Positions 16,676-27,202 of a stretch of DNA of 64,000 nucleotides are shown piece by piece. The DNA is from CAWJPY01 sp963844865 (lineage in GTDB: Bacteria; Acidobacteriota; Thermoanaerobaculia; Thermoanaerobaculales; Sulfomarinibacteraceae), in the NCBI GenBank assembly GCA_963844865.1, contig CAWJPY010000019.1, positions 1-64,000 of the forward strand, in the 5' to 3' direction. The notes beneath the pieces were generated by a model. It was not told where the DNA came from, did no database searches, and worked only from the letters and a program-made list of their open reading frames with translations. Within the stretch, counting starts at the first letter, position 1. The number at the start of each line of letters is the position of its first letter. The position numbers and the translations under genes were made by a program.

Positions 16676-17785
16676 GCCGCCGCCTCCCCCAGCGCCCGCC
16701 GGTAGATTTCCACCGTCCCCTCCACCATCCGCCCCCAGGTCAGCGCGTCCGCCTTGCGCCGACCGGCTTCGATCATCCGCCGCCGCAGCGGATCGTCCAC
16801 CAGCACCCGCGCCACCGCCGCCGCGGTCTCCTCCACGTCCAGGGGGTTCACCAGCCGCGCGGACCCCTCGCCGATCTCCCGCATGGCGCCGAGGTTGGAG
16901 GTGATGACCGGGAGGCCGGCACGCATCGCCTCCAGCACAGGAAGCCCGAACCCCTCGTACAAGGCCACGTGCAGCAGGACTGCGGACATATGGTACAACG
17001 CCTTGAGGTGGGCCTGGGGCACCCGCCCCAGGGGCACCACCTGATCGGAGAGGCCGAGGCGCTCGACGCGCTGCGCCAGGGGATGCTCGGCGTCAACCCC
17101 ACCCACCAGCACGAACTGGCCCGGCACGCCGTGGCGGCGGCAGGCGAGGTGCCAGGCCCTGAGCACCATGTCCAGGTTCTTGTGGGGCTTGTCGTTGGCC
17201 ACCACCAGCACCAGCGGCGCGCGCAGCCCGTACCGCTGCTTGACCGCGTCGAGCTCGGCAGTCGACGGCCGCACGCCGAGGCTTGGGTCCACACCGTTGG
17301 GAACCACCTCGAGGCGTTCGGGATCGGCGCCGAACAGGTTGATGAGGTCGCGGCGCGACGTGCGGGAGACGGTGATGACCCGCCGCGCCCGGCGCAGGGC
17401 CGAGCGCATCACCACCCGCAGGTAGAAGGCGCGAGCTGGCGATGGCGGCGGGAGGATAAAAGAGCTGGATCACGTCGTGAACGGTGACCACCACCGGGCC
17501 CGGGAGCATGGCGGGCACGACGTAGTGGGGGATGTGGATCAGGTCCGGGTGCTCCCGCCACAGCGCCGCCGGCAGGCGCAGGTGCTCCATCACCCCGTAG
17601 CCGCGGGCCGACACCGGCAGCACGCGGGCGTGGGGCACCATGGCGCCGACCCGTTCCTCGTGACCGGCGCGCACCACCGCCGTGAGCTGCACCTCGGGAT
17701 GGTGGGCGAGCCCGGTCAGGAGGTGGCTGAGGTACGTCCCGATGCCGTAGTCCGTCAGCTTCCGCGCGTCGAGGGCGAGCCGCAT
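16672..17785 (-). CDS. GT4-family glycosyltransferase, frameshifted mid-gene
   Basis: About 370 aa from ATG 17785 (MRLALDARKLTDYGIGTYLSHLL). The N-terminal half contains HIPHYVVPAMLPGPVVVTVHDV. A surplus C near 17429 breaks the frame before FYLRVVMRSALRRARRVITVSRTS. The C-terminal half holds VVANDKPHKNLDMVLRAWHLA, VALYEGFGLPVLEAMRAGLPVITSN (EX7E) and AREIGEG-like NPLDVEET. It opens the operon of 16672, 15582 and 14179. It is divergent from the transferase at 17869, with an ~80-bp intergenic gap. Confidence 0.85.
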
Positions 17786-17868
17786 GGCCACGGCGCCATT
17801 GTAGGGGAACTCTCGCCCCGCACGGCGTTGTCCCGTCACGAAACCCACAATCGCTATACTCGCGACCC

Positions 17869-18843
17869 ATGGCGAGCGACGGGCATTCGCCGACGGACGG
17901 TCCGATGGGCTCGGGCGGCTCCGCTGCCACCCTGCTGGTCATCCCCTCCCTGGGCGGGCCCGGCCTGGAGCGCTGCCTCCACGCCGTGGCGGCCCTCGAG
18001 CCGGGCCCGCAACGGACGGTCATCGTGCTGTCCGGAACGGCTCCCGCGCCGGCGTCTCCCGGGGTCGAGGTGTTGAGGAGCCTGCATCGCCTCCCCTACT
18101 CGGCGGCGGTGAACCTCGGCCTCGAGCACCGCGCTGCCGACGTGGATCGGGTCGCGCTCCTCAACGACGACGCCTTCCCCGAGCCGGGGTGGCTGGGCAC
18201 GCTCGCCCGCGCCCTGGACGCCGACCACCACCTGGCCGCCGTCCAGGGCACCGTCACCGACCACCCGGGCCGGAGCATCGACGGGCGAGGCATCGGTCTC
18301 GACCGGTTCGGGCTCCCGGTGCAGCGGGACCGCGGCCGCGCCGTGGAACCGGAGCGGGCCGGGGAACGCCGGGCGGTGCTGGCAGTCTCGGGCACCGCCG
18401 CCCTGCTTCGCGCGGAGGCCCTCCGTGCGGCTGCCCTCGGTGACGGCGCGGTGCTGGACCCTCGCTTCGGCAGCTATCACGAGGACCTGGATCTCGGCCT
18501 TCGCCTCGCCCGACTCGGCTGGCGGGCGGCGTGGGTGGCCGCGGCCCAGGTCCGTCACCTGGGCTCCGCCACCGGCGGCGGCTTTCGCTGGCGCCATCCC
18601 TGGTGGCTGCTGGCCAACCGCTGGCGGGCCCTCGCCGGCAACCTCACCCCGGGCGCGCTGCTGGCCGTGCTGCCCCGCCTGCTGCGGGGCGAGGCCCGCG
18701 CCATCCGCACCCTGGTGCGTTCGAACCCGCGGTCAGCGGCGGTGGCGCCCGCGGTGGCGGCGTCCCTGCCCGTCCTGGTGGCTGCCGGCTGGGCGCGGCG
18801 CAGCCCCGGCCCCCGCCTGCGGCGCCTCCCGGAGTCGCCATGA
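17869..18843 (+). CDS. GT2-family glycosyltransferase
   Basis: A 324-aa GT-A protein. After a short polar leader it reads LLVIPSLGGPGLERCLHAV, RLPYSAAVNLGLEHRA, VALLNDDAFPEPGWLGTLARAL (metal site region NDD) and FGSYHEDLDLGLRLARLGWRAAW (catalytic ED). The canonical first strand is less conserved than in the transferase at 10609. ATGA at 18840-18843 overlaps the next gene, so the three plus-strand transferases 17869, 18840 and 20012 form one transcript. Confidence 0.83.
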   Translation: MASDGHSPTDGPMGSGGSAATLLVIPSLGGPGLERCLHAVAALEPGPQRTVIVLSGTAPAPASPGVEVLRSLHRLPYSAAVNLGLEHRAADVDRVALLNDDAFPEPGWLGTLARALDADHHLAAVQGTVTDHPGRSIDGRGIGLDRFGLPVQRDRGRAVEPERAGERRAVLAVSGTAALLRAEALRAAALGDGAVLDPRFGSYHEDLDLGLRLARLGWRAAWVAAAQVRHLGSATGGGFRWRHPWWLLANRWRALAGNLTPGALLAVLPRLLRGEARAIRTLVRSNPRSAAVAPAVAASLPVLVAAGWARRSPGPRLRRLPESP

Positions 18844-20015
18844 GGGTGCTGGTGGCCACCGACGACGTCACCGGCCCCAACATGGCCGGGTCCGCCCTCC
18901 GCGCCTGGGAGCTGGCGCGGGTGCTGGCCGCAACCGGCCACCAGGTGGTCCTCAGCGCCGGGCCCGGCTCCTCGCCCCCCGGACCAGACGGCCCGGCCCT
19001 CGCCCGCCGACCGCCCTGGCGCTGGAGCGACGCCGTGGTCGCACCCCCCTGGAGCCTCCCTCCCCGCGCCTTCCTGGGCGGCCACCGGCTGGTGGTCGAC
19101 GGCGTCACGCCCCTCCTGGCGGAGCTGGCCGCCATGCCCGATGGGCCCGCCGTGCGGCGGCGGCGACGCACCGCCGCCGCCCGTCTGCCCCTGGCGGCGG
19201 CCCGCGCCGACGCCATCCTGGCCGCCGGCCCGGCCCAGATGGAGTGGTGGTCGGACCGCCTGAGCGGGCGCTTCGGCCTGCCCCTGCTGCCGGTCCCCTT
19301 CGGCATTCCCGAGCAAGCTCCCCCCGCAGACCGTGCCGACATCCCCGGGGTGCCGGCCGATTGGGCGGTGGTCTTGTGGTGGGGCGGAACGTGGCCCTGG
19401 CTGGACCTGGACACGCTGCTCGGCGCCCGCGCCCTGATGCCCGAGCGGGGCGTCAGCGTGGTCGTCCCCACCGCCCGGCGGCCGGGCGGTGGGCCGGGGC
19501 TCGGAGCCCCCGAGCTGGCGGCCGCCTGCCGGCGGCACCGCCTCCGACCTCCTCAGGTCGTCCCCCTGGAGCGCTGGGTGCCGTACGCCGAGCGCCACCT
19601 GGTCCTCAACCGGGCGGCGGTGGTGGCCGCCCTCCACCGGTCCGGGAACGAGGCGGTCCTCTCCTTCCGCACCCGCGCCCTGGATGCACTGTGGGCGGGG
19701 GTCCCCCTCCTCCTCACCGAGGGCGGCGAGGTGGCGCGGAGCGCGCGGGCTCGGGGCTGGGGTGCGGTGGTGCCCCCGGGGGATCCGCGGGCCGCGGCCG
19801 CGGCGCTGGAGATGCTGCTCGGCGAGCGGGCCCAGGCGCGCTGCCGGGCGGCCCTCGCCGCGAGCCGTTCGGCCTGGACGTGGCCGCACCTCGCCCAGCC
19901 TCTGGTGAAGGTGCTGCCCACCCTGCCCGTGGTCGGGCGGCGGTCCCTCGCAGGCGCCGCCATGGGGGCGGCATGGGCCCTGCTCGCCCCCGGGCGCTGG
20001 GAGGCGACGCCGTGA
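18840..20015 (+). CDS. GT-B-type glycosyltransferase-like protein
   Basis: A 391-aa protein starting at ATG 18840 (MRVLVATDDVTGPNMAGSALRAWELARVL), a GT4-type N-terminus. The donor half is divergent: WAVVLWWGGTWPWLDLDTLLGAR, LNRAAVVAALHRSGNEAVLSFRTRALDALWAGVPLLLTEGGEVAR. The usual EGFG/EX7E motif is replaced by this segment, so it belongs to a less common branch. It overlaps both neighbours in the plus-strand transcript. The transferred sugar is unknown. Arg/Ala/Pro-rich stretches are typical of this high-GC genome. Confidence 0.75.
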   Translation: MRVLVATDDVTGPNMAGSALRAWELARVLAATGHQVVLSAGPGSSPPGPDGPALARRPPWRWSDAVVAPPWSLPPRAFLGGHRLVVDGVTPLLAELAAMPDGPAVRRRRRTAAARLPLAAARADAILAAGPAQMEWWSDRLSGRFGLPLLPVPFGIPEQAPPADRADIPGVPADWAVVLWWGGTWPWLDLDTLLGARALMPERGVSVVVPTARRPGGGPGLGAPELAAACRRHRLRPPQVVPLERWVPYAERHLVLNRAAVVAALHRSGNEAVLSFRTRALDALWAGVPLLLTEGGEVARSARARGWGAVVPPGDPRAAAAALEMLLGERAQARCRAALAASRSAWTWPHLAQPLVKVLPTLPVVGRRSLAGAAMGAAWALLAPGRWEATP

Positions 20016-20926
20016 CCGTAGCCGCGGTGGTGGTGCGGTGGCGGGGCGGCGAGATGGCCGCCCGGGCCGTGGCGTCGCTGTACGCCCACGGCGGGAGACG
20101 CCTGCGCCGGGTCGTGGTGGTGGACTCCGGGTCCGGGGACGGCGGCGGCGAGCGGCTGGCGGCCACCTTCCCCGCCGCGGAGCTGGTGGCCCTGCCCGTC
20201 AACCGCTCCTTCGCCCACGCCGCCAACCGCGGCGCGGAGCGCTGCAGTGAGGACTCCCTGCTCCTCTTCAACCCTGATGCCCGTCTCACGCCCGGGGCCC
20301 TGGATCGGCTCGCCTCGCACCTCGCGGCGCGACCCACGCTCGCCGCTGTGGTGCCCCTCCTCTATCATCCCGAGAGCGGCCCGCAGCACCGTTGGCAGCT
20401 CCGCAGGTTGCCGTCCGTGGCGAGACTCGCGGCAGGCCTGCCAGGCGCCGCCGCCTTTCCCACGGGCCCGCCCTCCTCAACCGCCCCCGTGGCCCAGCCG
20501 GCCGCCGCGGCGTGGCTCGTCCGACGCACCGTGTGGTCGGCCCTGGGGGGCCTGGATCCGGCCTTCGCCCCCGCCTGGTGGGAGGACGTGGACTTCTGCG
20601 CCCGTCTCGCCGCCGCCCTCGGACGGCCCTCCTTCCCGGCCGCCGAGGGCTTCGAGGTGGTGCCCTCGGCGCGGGTCGAACACCTCGGCGGCGCCAGCCG
20701 GGAGGAGATGTCCGACACCGCCTTCCTCACCGCGTACCACTCGAACCTGCTGCGCTACGCCGCCAGCCACCACCTCGACCGCCTCGGAATCATCCGAAGC
20801 GGTCTCGTCGTCGCCCTCTGCGCCCGTGCCGCTCTGCGGCCGGGCCGCGCCCGCGCCTACCTCGCCGCGGCCCGCGCCGTCAGGAGGCAGCCGGCGCCTC
20901 CGCCTTCGCCATCGCCATCGCCGTAG
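20012..20926 (+). CDS. GT2-family glycosyltransferase
   Basis: A 304-aa GT-A protein from GTG 20012, overlapping the previous stop by four bases. Key segments are VVVVDSGSGDGGGERLA, LPVNRSFAHAANRGAE, SLLLFNPDARLTPGALDRL (NPDA metal site) and GLDPAFAPAWWEDVDFCARL (catalytic WWEDVD). It closes a three-gene operon. The C-terminus ends in PPPSPSPSPSP, encoded by a CCATCG-type hexanucleotide run, one of several simple hexamer repeats in the window. Confidence 0.85.
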   Translation: MTVAAVVVRWRGGEMAARAVASLYAHGGRRLRRVVVVDSGSGDGGGERLAATFPAAELVALPVNRSFAHAANRGAERCSEDSLLLFNPDARLTPGALDRLASHLAARPTLAAVVPLLYHPESGPQHRWQLRRLPSVARLAAGLPGAAAFPTGPPSSTAPVAQPAAAAWLVRRTVWSALGGLDPAFAPAWWEDVDFCARLAAALGRPSFPAAEGFEVVPSARVEHLGGASREEMSDTAFLTAYHSNLLRYAASHHLDRLGIIRSGLVVALCARAALRPGRARAYLAAARAVRRQPAPPPSPSPSP

Positions 20927-21018
20927 TCGCGGCCACCGCAGCCTCCTTAGCTGCGAATGTGCGAAGAGGCGGACTGCACCCGGCCGCGCCCCCACCCACC
21001 TCCGCGAGCGGCTGCAGC

Positions 21019-21093
21019 ATCAGTGGCCGCGGCAGTGACAGTACCAGTGGCAGTGACAGTGACAGTACCAGTGGCAGTCTCAGCATCAGCGGC
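21019..21093. repeat. intergenic hexanucleotide simple repeat (GACAGT/CAGTGG)
   Basis: About 75 bp made of GGCAGTGACAGTACCAGT-like units in near-tandem order. It lies in the 20927-21129 gap, which otherwise shows no gene. Its composition is less GC-rich than the flanks. Related hexamer repeats occur at 27157-27202 and inside the gene at 59646-60776. Confidence 0.7.
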
Positions 21094-21129
21094 GTTCTGG
21101 CGGGCGAGGTAGCGGGTGCAACGACTCCG

Positions 21130-21303
21130 GCATGGTCACCTCCGGGTGGTCCGCAGAAACGGATAGCCGGCAGGCCAGCCCATGTAAAGGGCCCGCCCTC
21201 TGCGAGGCCGGGCCAGTCCAGAGGACCGGTGCTTCACACCCTTGACATGGGCTGCCCCACCGGCTTGAACGGGAGAGCATGAACCACCCGGAGGTGACCA
21301 TGC
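21130..21303. repeat. large palindromic element overlapping the start of a four-helix-bundle gene, copy 2
   Basis: Outer arms 21130-21150 and 21283-21303 are a perfect 21-bp inverted repeat. Inner arms 21165-21185 and 21245-21265 pair at 18 of 21 positions. The right outer arm contains the Shine-Dalgarno sequence and ATG of the gene at 21300, so the left arm carries the same start signal on the minus strand. That mirror start would encode only MPESLHPLPRPPERR before a stop. The plan matches copy 1 at 4297-4451, with diverged sequence in the arms, which argues that the hairpin is selected or was recently mobile. Confidence 0.85.
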
Positions 21304-21653
21304 CTGACGTCCTCACTACCAGCGACCTCATCGCCCACCGCAGTGCCCTTCAAGCAGCCGGCACAGCGATCAGCCTCGTTCTGCGGATCCCGGCTCCACT
21401 GAAGCCCATTGCCGACCAGGTCATCCGTTCCGCAAGCTCCGTAGCGGCCAACCTGGCCGAAGGTCAAGGGAGGTCCGGCCGGGACCGCGCGCAGTTCTGG
21501 CGGATCGCCTATGGCTCGGCCAAAGAGGTCGACACACACCTGCGGCTCCTCGCCGCTTCGGGAGCCATCAATCCATCCGAAGCCGCCATCGCACTGGACG
21601 GCTTCGATCAGGTCCGAGCGATGACGTGGCGCCTCCTCTACCCGAAGGCATGA
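21300..21653 (+). CDS. four-helix-bundle protein (23S rRNA intervening-sequence protein family), copy 2
   Basis: A 117-aa paralogue of the protein at 4448, starting at ATG 21300 (MPDVLTTSDLIAHRSAL) behind GGAGGTG, with an alternative in-frame ATG at 21279. It shares LKPIADQVIRSASSVAANLAEG, FWRIAYGSAKEVDTHLRLLA and FDQVRAMTWRLL with copy 1, and the same preceding palindrome. It interrupts the polysaccharide island between a glycosyltransferase operon and a convergent sulfatase-like gene, consistent with insertion of a discrete unit. Activity is unknown. No rRNA gene or retroelement reverse transcriptase is nearby. Confidence 0.88.
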   Translation: MPDVLTTSDLIAHRSALQAAGTAISLVLRIPAPLKPIADQVIRSASSVAANLAEGQGRSGRDRAQFWRIAYGSAKEVDTHLRLLAASGAINPSEAAIALDGFDQVRAMTWRLLYPKA

Positions 21654-21739
21654 CGATCGCCACGTCCAGAGACGTGCCACTGGCGCTGAACGCTGGACGC
21701 GGTCGCCGACGCCGGCCGCCGATCTCCGCTCTGCGCCGC

Positions 21740-23927
21740 TCAGGGGCCGTCGGAGACGTACCCCAGGGCCTGGAGGTGGCGGCGCATCTCCGGGGAGAGC
21801 TCGACGCCGCCTGCGTGGTAGCGGCCTCGCCTGGCGAGCACCGCCGCCTGGGCCTCGCTGATCAGGGTCGCCGCCCGCACCGGCCAGCGTCCTCCCAGGT
21901 CCTGCGCCTCACCGGGGTCGGCCGCCAGATCGTAGAGCTCCGGCTGGGTGCAGCCGCCGAGGCGGCAGTGGCGCAGGGCCGCGAAGCCGCCGCGGACGAC
22001 CCCCACCGCCCGCCACTCGTCCACGTCCAGGAAGGCAGGGATGGGCCGGTCCTGGGGAAGGTCCCCCATCAGGCTCCGCCCGTCGATCCCCACCAGGGGC
22101 GGCAGCCCGAGCACGTCGAGGACGGTGGGCACGAGGTCCACCTCACCGACCGGGGCCGCCACACGTCTCGGGGCGCGCTGCCCCGGGAGCTTGATGACGA
22201 GTGGGATGTGGAGCACCTCGTCGTAGAGGGTCCGGCCGTGGATCCAGCCCCCGTGCTCGGAAAACTCCTCCCCGTGGTCGGCGACGAAGACCACCATGGT
22301 GTCCGCCAGCAGGGAGCGCTTCTCCAGGGCCGCCAACAGTCGGCCGAAGCTGCGGTCGTTGGCGGCCACCTCGGCGTCATAAAGGTCCCGCAGCGGCTCG
22401 GCGAAGCGGTCCTCGCGTTCCAGCTCCCGGGCCGCGAGGGTCCCCACCATGGCGGTGCTGCCGAGATCGGCGCCCGTGGCCCGGGGTGCGAAGCGGGCCC
22501 GCTCGTCCGCCGGCGGGTCGTAGGGCAGGTGGGGGTCGACGGTGTGGAGGTAGAGCAGGAAGGGTCGCCCGGGATCCCGGCGATCGAGCCACGCCTCCGC
22601 CTCCCGGTTCAGCTCCTCCGAGCGCCGGCGGTCCCAGGGCAGGAGCTGGAATGTGCCGAAGCCGCGGCCGAAACCGAGCTCGGCCGCCACGTTCGGGTTG
22701 GCCACTACGGCGGCGGTCTCATACCCGGCCGCCTGGAGGACCTCGGGCAGGTAGGGGACCTCGTTCCCGAGCCGGTCGCGCCTGGTGTTGACGCCGTGCA
22801 CTTCTGGCCGCAACCCCGTGAGCAGCGTGGCCACGGCCGGCCGGGTCCACGACGACTGGGCATAGGCGTGCTCGAAAAGGGTCGCCCGGTGCGCGAAGGC
22901 GTCCAGGGCGGGCGAGGTGGGCCGCCGGCAGCCGTAGGCCCCCAGACGGTCCGCGCGCAGGGCATCCACGAGGTACAGCACGACGTTGACGGGGCGGGGC
23001 CGGCGTTCTGGCACGGTCGCTCCACGAGTCGACCGGGCCGTCCTCGAGCGGCACTTCCAGTCGGGGCGCCTCCAGGCGCAAGGTGCCACCCTCATCCCCA
23101 GTGGGAGTGGCCCGCAGCACCAGCCGGAGGGGGCGGCCCGGGGGCGCCGGAATGGCCAGGTGGAACGGCGCCCGCCGCGGGCCCACGGTGGCCCGGGCCA
23201 CCTCGCCGTCCTGGTCGGTGACGGCCACGCACTCCAGGGTCACGCGCGAGCCGTCCACCGCCTGCACGCGATCGAGGCTGAGCTGCAGGCCGCGCTCCGC
23301 ACGCAGGTGATAGGCGACCTCGGACCGGGCGGGCAACACCAAGACGTGCGCCGAAGGATCGGCGCCGGGGGGCGGTACATCCGGACCCTCGGTCAGGCGC
23401 ACCCAGTCCACCGCCACCGCGAGATCCCGCCAGTCCCCACTGAGGCCGAGCCGGCGCGGGGAGACCGCGAATCGGGCGGCCAGCTCCAGGACATTGTCCC
23501 CGGTCTCGAGCGCCGCCGCCGGCAGCCGCACGTGGTAGGTCGCGAACCCACCGCGGAGCTCGATGGTGGCCAGGGAGCGGCCGTTGAGGATCGGCCTGAT
23601 CGTCTGGCGAGGCTCTCCGGGGGCCGTCAGGGGCCGGCACCGGATGGAGGCCTCCAGGTCGCGCGGCTCGTGGAGGTAGAAGCGAAGCCTCGGCGAGGGG
23701 CCCCGCGACCACACGAAGCTGGTACCGTCGGGCGTGGTCTCGTCCTGGTACCAGCCCGCCACGAGGTGGGGGCGCGCCTCGGGGAGACCCGCATCCACCA
23801 GAGCCACCTCGTGCCTGGCGTCGGCGAGGGGCAGCTCGGCCACCAGGTCGTGCACCGTGCGCTGGCCAGGAGCCCCGCAGGCGGCGAGCGCCAGCAGCGC
23901 CGCGGGCCACACCCACCGAGCGCTCAC
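21740..23927 (-). CDS. sulfatase-like alkaline-phosphatase-superfamily lipoprotein, frameshifted
   Basis: About 728 aa from GTG 23927 (VSARWVWPAALLALAACGAPG), with a lipobox (LAAC) that predicts lipidation after Sec export. Residues ~20-300 form a beta-rich N-terminal region. Residues ~305-728 are the hydrolase domain: VLYLVDALRADRLGAYG (metal Asp), SSWTRPAVATLLTG, VVFVADHGEEFSEHGG (metal DH), and a closing LQALGYVSDGP. The nucleophile position is Thr in WTRPA, not the Cys/Ser of formylglycine sulfatases, so a phospho- or phosphoglycerol-transfer reaction is as likely as sulfate hydrolysis. One indel near 23005 separates the two parts. GTGA overlaps the membrane gene upstream. A same-length paralogue is at 31049. 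Confidence 0.82.
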
Positions 23928-26900
23928 GGCCGCACCACCAGCCGATCCAGCACCGCTCCCCCACCCGGGGGCGCGGCCAACTGGAGGCGCAGGCGGTGGC
24001 GACCCCCGTCTGGGGGCCCCGGCAGCCTCACCCGGCCGCTCCGCGTCTCCCCCCGGAGCCGCAGCCGCCGCGCCGGGCCGTCGTCCCAGCGCACCTCCAA
24101 CCCCGCCCCGCGCTGCGCGGTGCCCAGCAGCCAACCCTCCACCCATACGCTGGGCGCCCTTCGCCAGGTTGAGGGGAACCACCACACCGTCACCGTCCTC
24201 CACCAGCCAGCCGTTGGGCTGGGCGAAGCGGGAGAAGGTGCCCTCGGGGGGCATGGCGCGACCGCCGTGGCGGCGCACCTGGGGCGCCTCGATCTCCACC
24301 ACGCGGTCGTGCCGGGTGACCACGGCCAGGGCGAGGGCGGCCGCGGCCGCCAGCCACAACGAGAGGCCGGTGCGGACGATCAAACCCACGGCTGCCGGCC
24401 GGCGACGCGCCAGCCACGCGGCGCCGAGGCCGAGCCCGACCACCACCGGCGGCAACCAGAAGGTCGCCGTGGTGGGGACCAGAAAGGACGGGAAGAGCTG
24501 CTGGGTGTCGGCCGCGAACCGCCGCGCCAGGGCATCGGCCAGCCACCAGCCGCCATCGCCCGGATTGACCGCGAAGTGGGGGCGGGTCACCAGCACCCAC
24601 CACACCACCACCGACGGGATCACCAGCACCTCGGCCAGGCGACGCCAGCGGCCCGGGTTGCGCAGCGCGAGGCCCAGGGCGAGGACGAAGGCGGGGAGGA
24701 GGGGCACCAGGTAGCGGGCGGGGGGCGAGCCACCGCCGTACCACTCCACCGAGGGCAGCAGGGCGAGCACCGTCAGGGCGCCCCCAACCAGCAGCGCCCG
24801 CTCCCCCGTCGCCCCGCGCCGCCACAGGATCCCCATGGAAGCCAGCGCGACGAGGAGCAGCGGGGCCGCGAAGGCGAGACCGCCGGCGTGGTCGAAGAGC
24901 AGCCCACCCACGACCCTCAGGGCCAGCATCCCGTCCCGGGGGATCAGGTCGGGCAGCCGGCGGTAGTAGCCGAAGGGATGGCCCATGCTGACCCACCCCA
25001 CCGCGAGGGACGCCGCCCCCGCCAGGGCGAGGGTCGCCAGGCCGGGCCCCAGGAGTCGGCGAGGGGCGCGCAACCAACCCGCCAGGGCGGAGGGGAAGGT
25101 GACCAGGGCGAGGCGGGTCTTGATGGCCGCGGCCACGAGCGCCACTGGGATCGCCAGCCACGGCCCCCGGGGCGGCGCCGCCACCAGCACCAGCACCGCC
25201 GCCGCCGCCAGGGCGCCCGGCAGCTCGGGCCAGATCTGGGTGGCGTAGGTGGCCAGGGGGTAGGTCAGGCAGACGACCACCACCAGCAGCGCCAGCCGTC
25301 GTTCCGGCACCCCGAGACGACGGGCGCGCAGCCCCAGCAGCAGCACCAGGAGCGCCCCCGCCGCCGCCAGCAGGGCCAGGGCTCCGCTGCGCCCCGCCGC
25401 CAGGTACCCGGGCAGGAGCAGCCCTGCCAGCACCGGCGAGTGGAGCAGCGGCCGTCCCTGCAGATAGGCGCGGTCGCCGGGGTGGTGCTCCAGGTCCAGG
25501 TTGTTGCGGACGTCCAGGTCGTGGTCCTTCGCCAGCGACTGCATCACGACCAGGTGGAAGGGCTCGTCGCCGCGGAGGGGGGGCGTGAGGTGAGGCGTCG
25601 CCAGGGCCAGGGGCAGGAGGAGCGCCATCACCGGCGCGAACAGCCGGCCCCGCCGCAGCCAGGTCCAGGCCGCCGGTAGCCACGCGGCCAGGAGAGCGGC
25701 CAGGCACAGGTCCACCGCGAAGCGCTCCCCGAGCAGGCGCAGCGGCTCCACCGACACCCGCGCCACGGCCTGGCCGACGGTCAGCACGGCCCACGGCGCC
25801 AACGCGATGGGCCATCGCCAGGTCCCACCCAGGAGCTGGAGCAGCCCCACCACTCCGGCCGTGGCCCACAGCCACGCCGGCAAGGTCCAGTCCCGCGGCG
25901 CCGTGGGAGCCGCCGGGCCGGCCGTCGCGATCACCAGGCGCGCCTGCCCGGGCAGTCCGGCAGCACGACGCAGGTGCGGCCGCGCGCCCACGGCCACGTT
26001 CAAGGTGGTCCGGCCCGCCGCCCGCCACGCCCCCTCGCGGCCGACCCGCGCCGGCCGGAACACCGGCTGCGTCGTCGGCAGGGTCGCGGTCGCGGCGGCG
26101 TCCGCCACCTCCCGGCCCAGGCGCAGGGGCAGCGTGCGTCCATCGAGCTCGAGCGTCCCCACCACCGCACCCGTCGGAACCCCCCGCCCGCCCTGCAGGG
26201 CGAGGTCCAGGACGTAGCTCCCGCCGCTGCCCGCGGGCAGCGCCTGCTGCGGGGCCTCCGGAGTGAGCGCGGTCGTCCCTCGCTCCGGCGGCGGACCCTG
26301 GAGGGGGCCCAGCGCGAGGGCGGCCACGAACCACAGTGCGCCCGCCGCGGCCGGCGGCAGGCGCCGGGCGACCGCGAGCGTCACCAGCACCGCTGCCAGG
26401 CACAGGAGGCCGGCCCCGGGGTACGCCCGACGCACCGCGATGCCGCCCCACGGCGCCACGGCCGCGCCGATGGCCGTCACGGACGCCAGGCCGGGCAGCC
26501 AGGCGCGGATCCAGGCCGCCGGACGGTGGGAGGCTCGCACCCAGGGAACCATCCACGCGACGCCCAGGGCGACGGCCAGGGCGATCCACGGACGGCTCGC
26601 GAGTGGCAGCACCCCGACGACGAGCGCGGTCGCGATCCCGGCCTCCACGCTCCAGTGGGCCACGGCCCAGCTCACCAGGGCGCCGGCTGCAACTGCCACG
26701 ACCATCACCGCCACCGGAGCACCACCCATCCCCACACCGACCGCCGCCCGCACCGCCACCGCGAACCAGGCCACCAGCAGGGGCTGTGCAGAGGGCTCGC
26801 TACGGGCACGGGCGGCCAGGAGCGCAGCCGCTGCTGCGAAAATGAGCAGCGGCGGCAGCAGCATGCGCGCCATGGCGAGGTCACCCACGAGCATGAGGAC

Positions 26901-27116
26901 GGCGGCGGCGGGCACCAACGCCGCCTCCGCCGCCCGCCGGCGCCAGCCGACGGGCGCGAACCAACCCGTGGCGCCAAAGCCCGCGACGACGGCCAGGACG
27001 GCCGCCACGGCGTCACCCACCGGGAGCTCGCCGGTAGCGGCCAGCGCCGCCGCGAGGACCGCGAAGCCTCCCGTCGACGCGAACGCCGGCAGGGCCCGGC
27101 GCAGGCGGTCGTTCAT
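23924..27116 (-). CDS. large polytopic membrane protein, GT-C glycosyltransferase-like, frameshifted near its C-terminus
   Basis: About 1063 aa with more than fifteen hydrophobic segments. Start ATG 27116 (MNDRLRRALPAFASTGG) follows GGAGG. The first ~300 residues are almost entirely hydrophobic. A soluble loop at ~305-430 precedes a second membrane half containing TPPLRGDEPFHLVVMQSLAKDHDLDV; an acidic pair in the first periplasmic loop (GDEPFH) is the catalytic signature of GT-C enzymes such as ArnT/PMT-like lipid-donor transferases. SPPARYLVPLLPAFVLALGLAL is typical of that fold's late helices. A one-base insertion near 24152 moves the last ~85 residues to another frame. It is co-transcribed with the sulfatase-like lipoprotein (GTGA overlap). 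The glycan acceptor is unknown. Confidence 0.75.
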
Positions 27117-27156
27117 CCCCCCCATCCTCCGCAGTATAGCGACCGGCCTGCCACCC

Positions 27157-27202
27157 ACGTCCGCGCCCGGGTCCGAGTCCGCGTCCGAGTCCGCGTCCGA
27201 AA
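27157..27202. repeat. GTCCGAGTCCGC dodecamer simple repeat
   Basis: Three to four consecutive units of a GTCCGM-type hexamer pair lie upstream of the membrane protein gene (27117-27371 is otherwise non-coding). The minus strand is open here and would encode an Asp-Ala/Asp-Ser run, but the position upstream of the preferred ATG at 27116 makes translation unlikely. The palindromic motif TGTGCCAGGCACC lies nearby at 27317-27329. Confidence 0.6.

Noticed and set aside
21740..23927. True formylglycine-dependent sulfatase
   Set aside because: The Cys/Ser-x-Pro-Ser-Arg signature is missing; the equivalent segment reads SSWTRPAVATLLTG.
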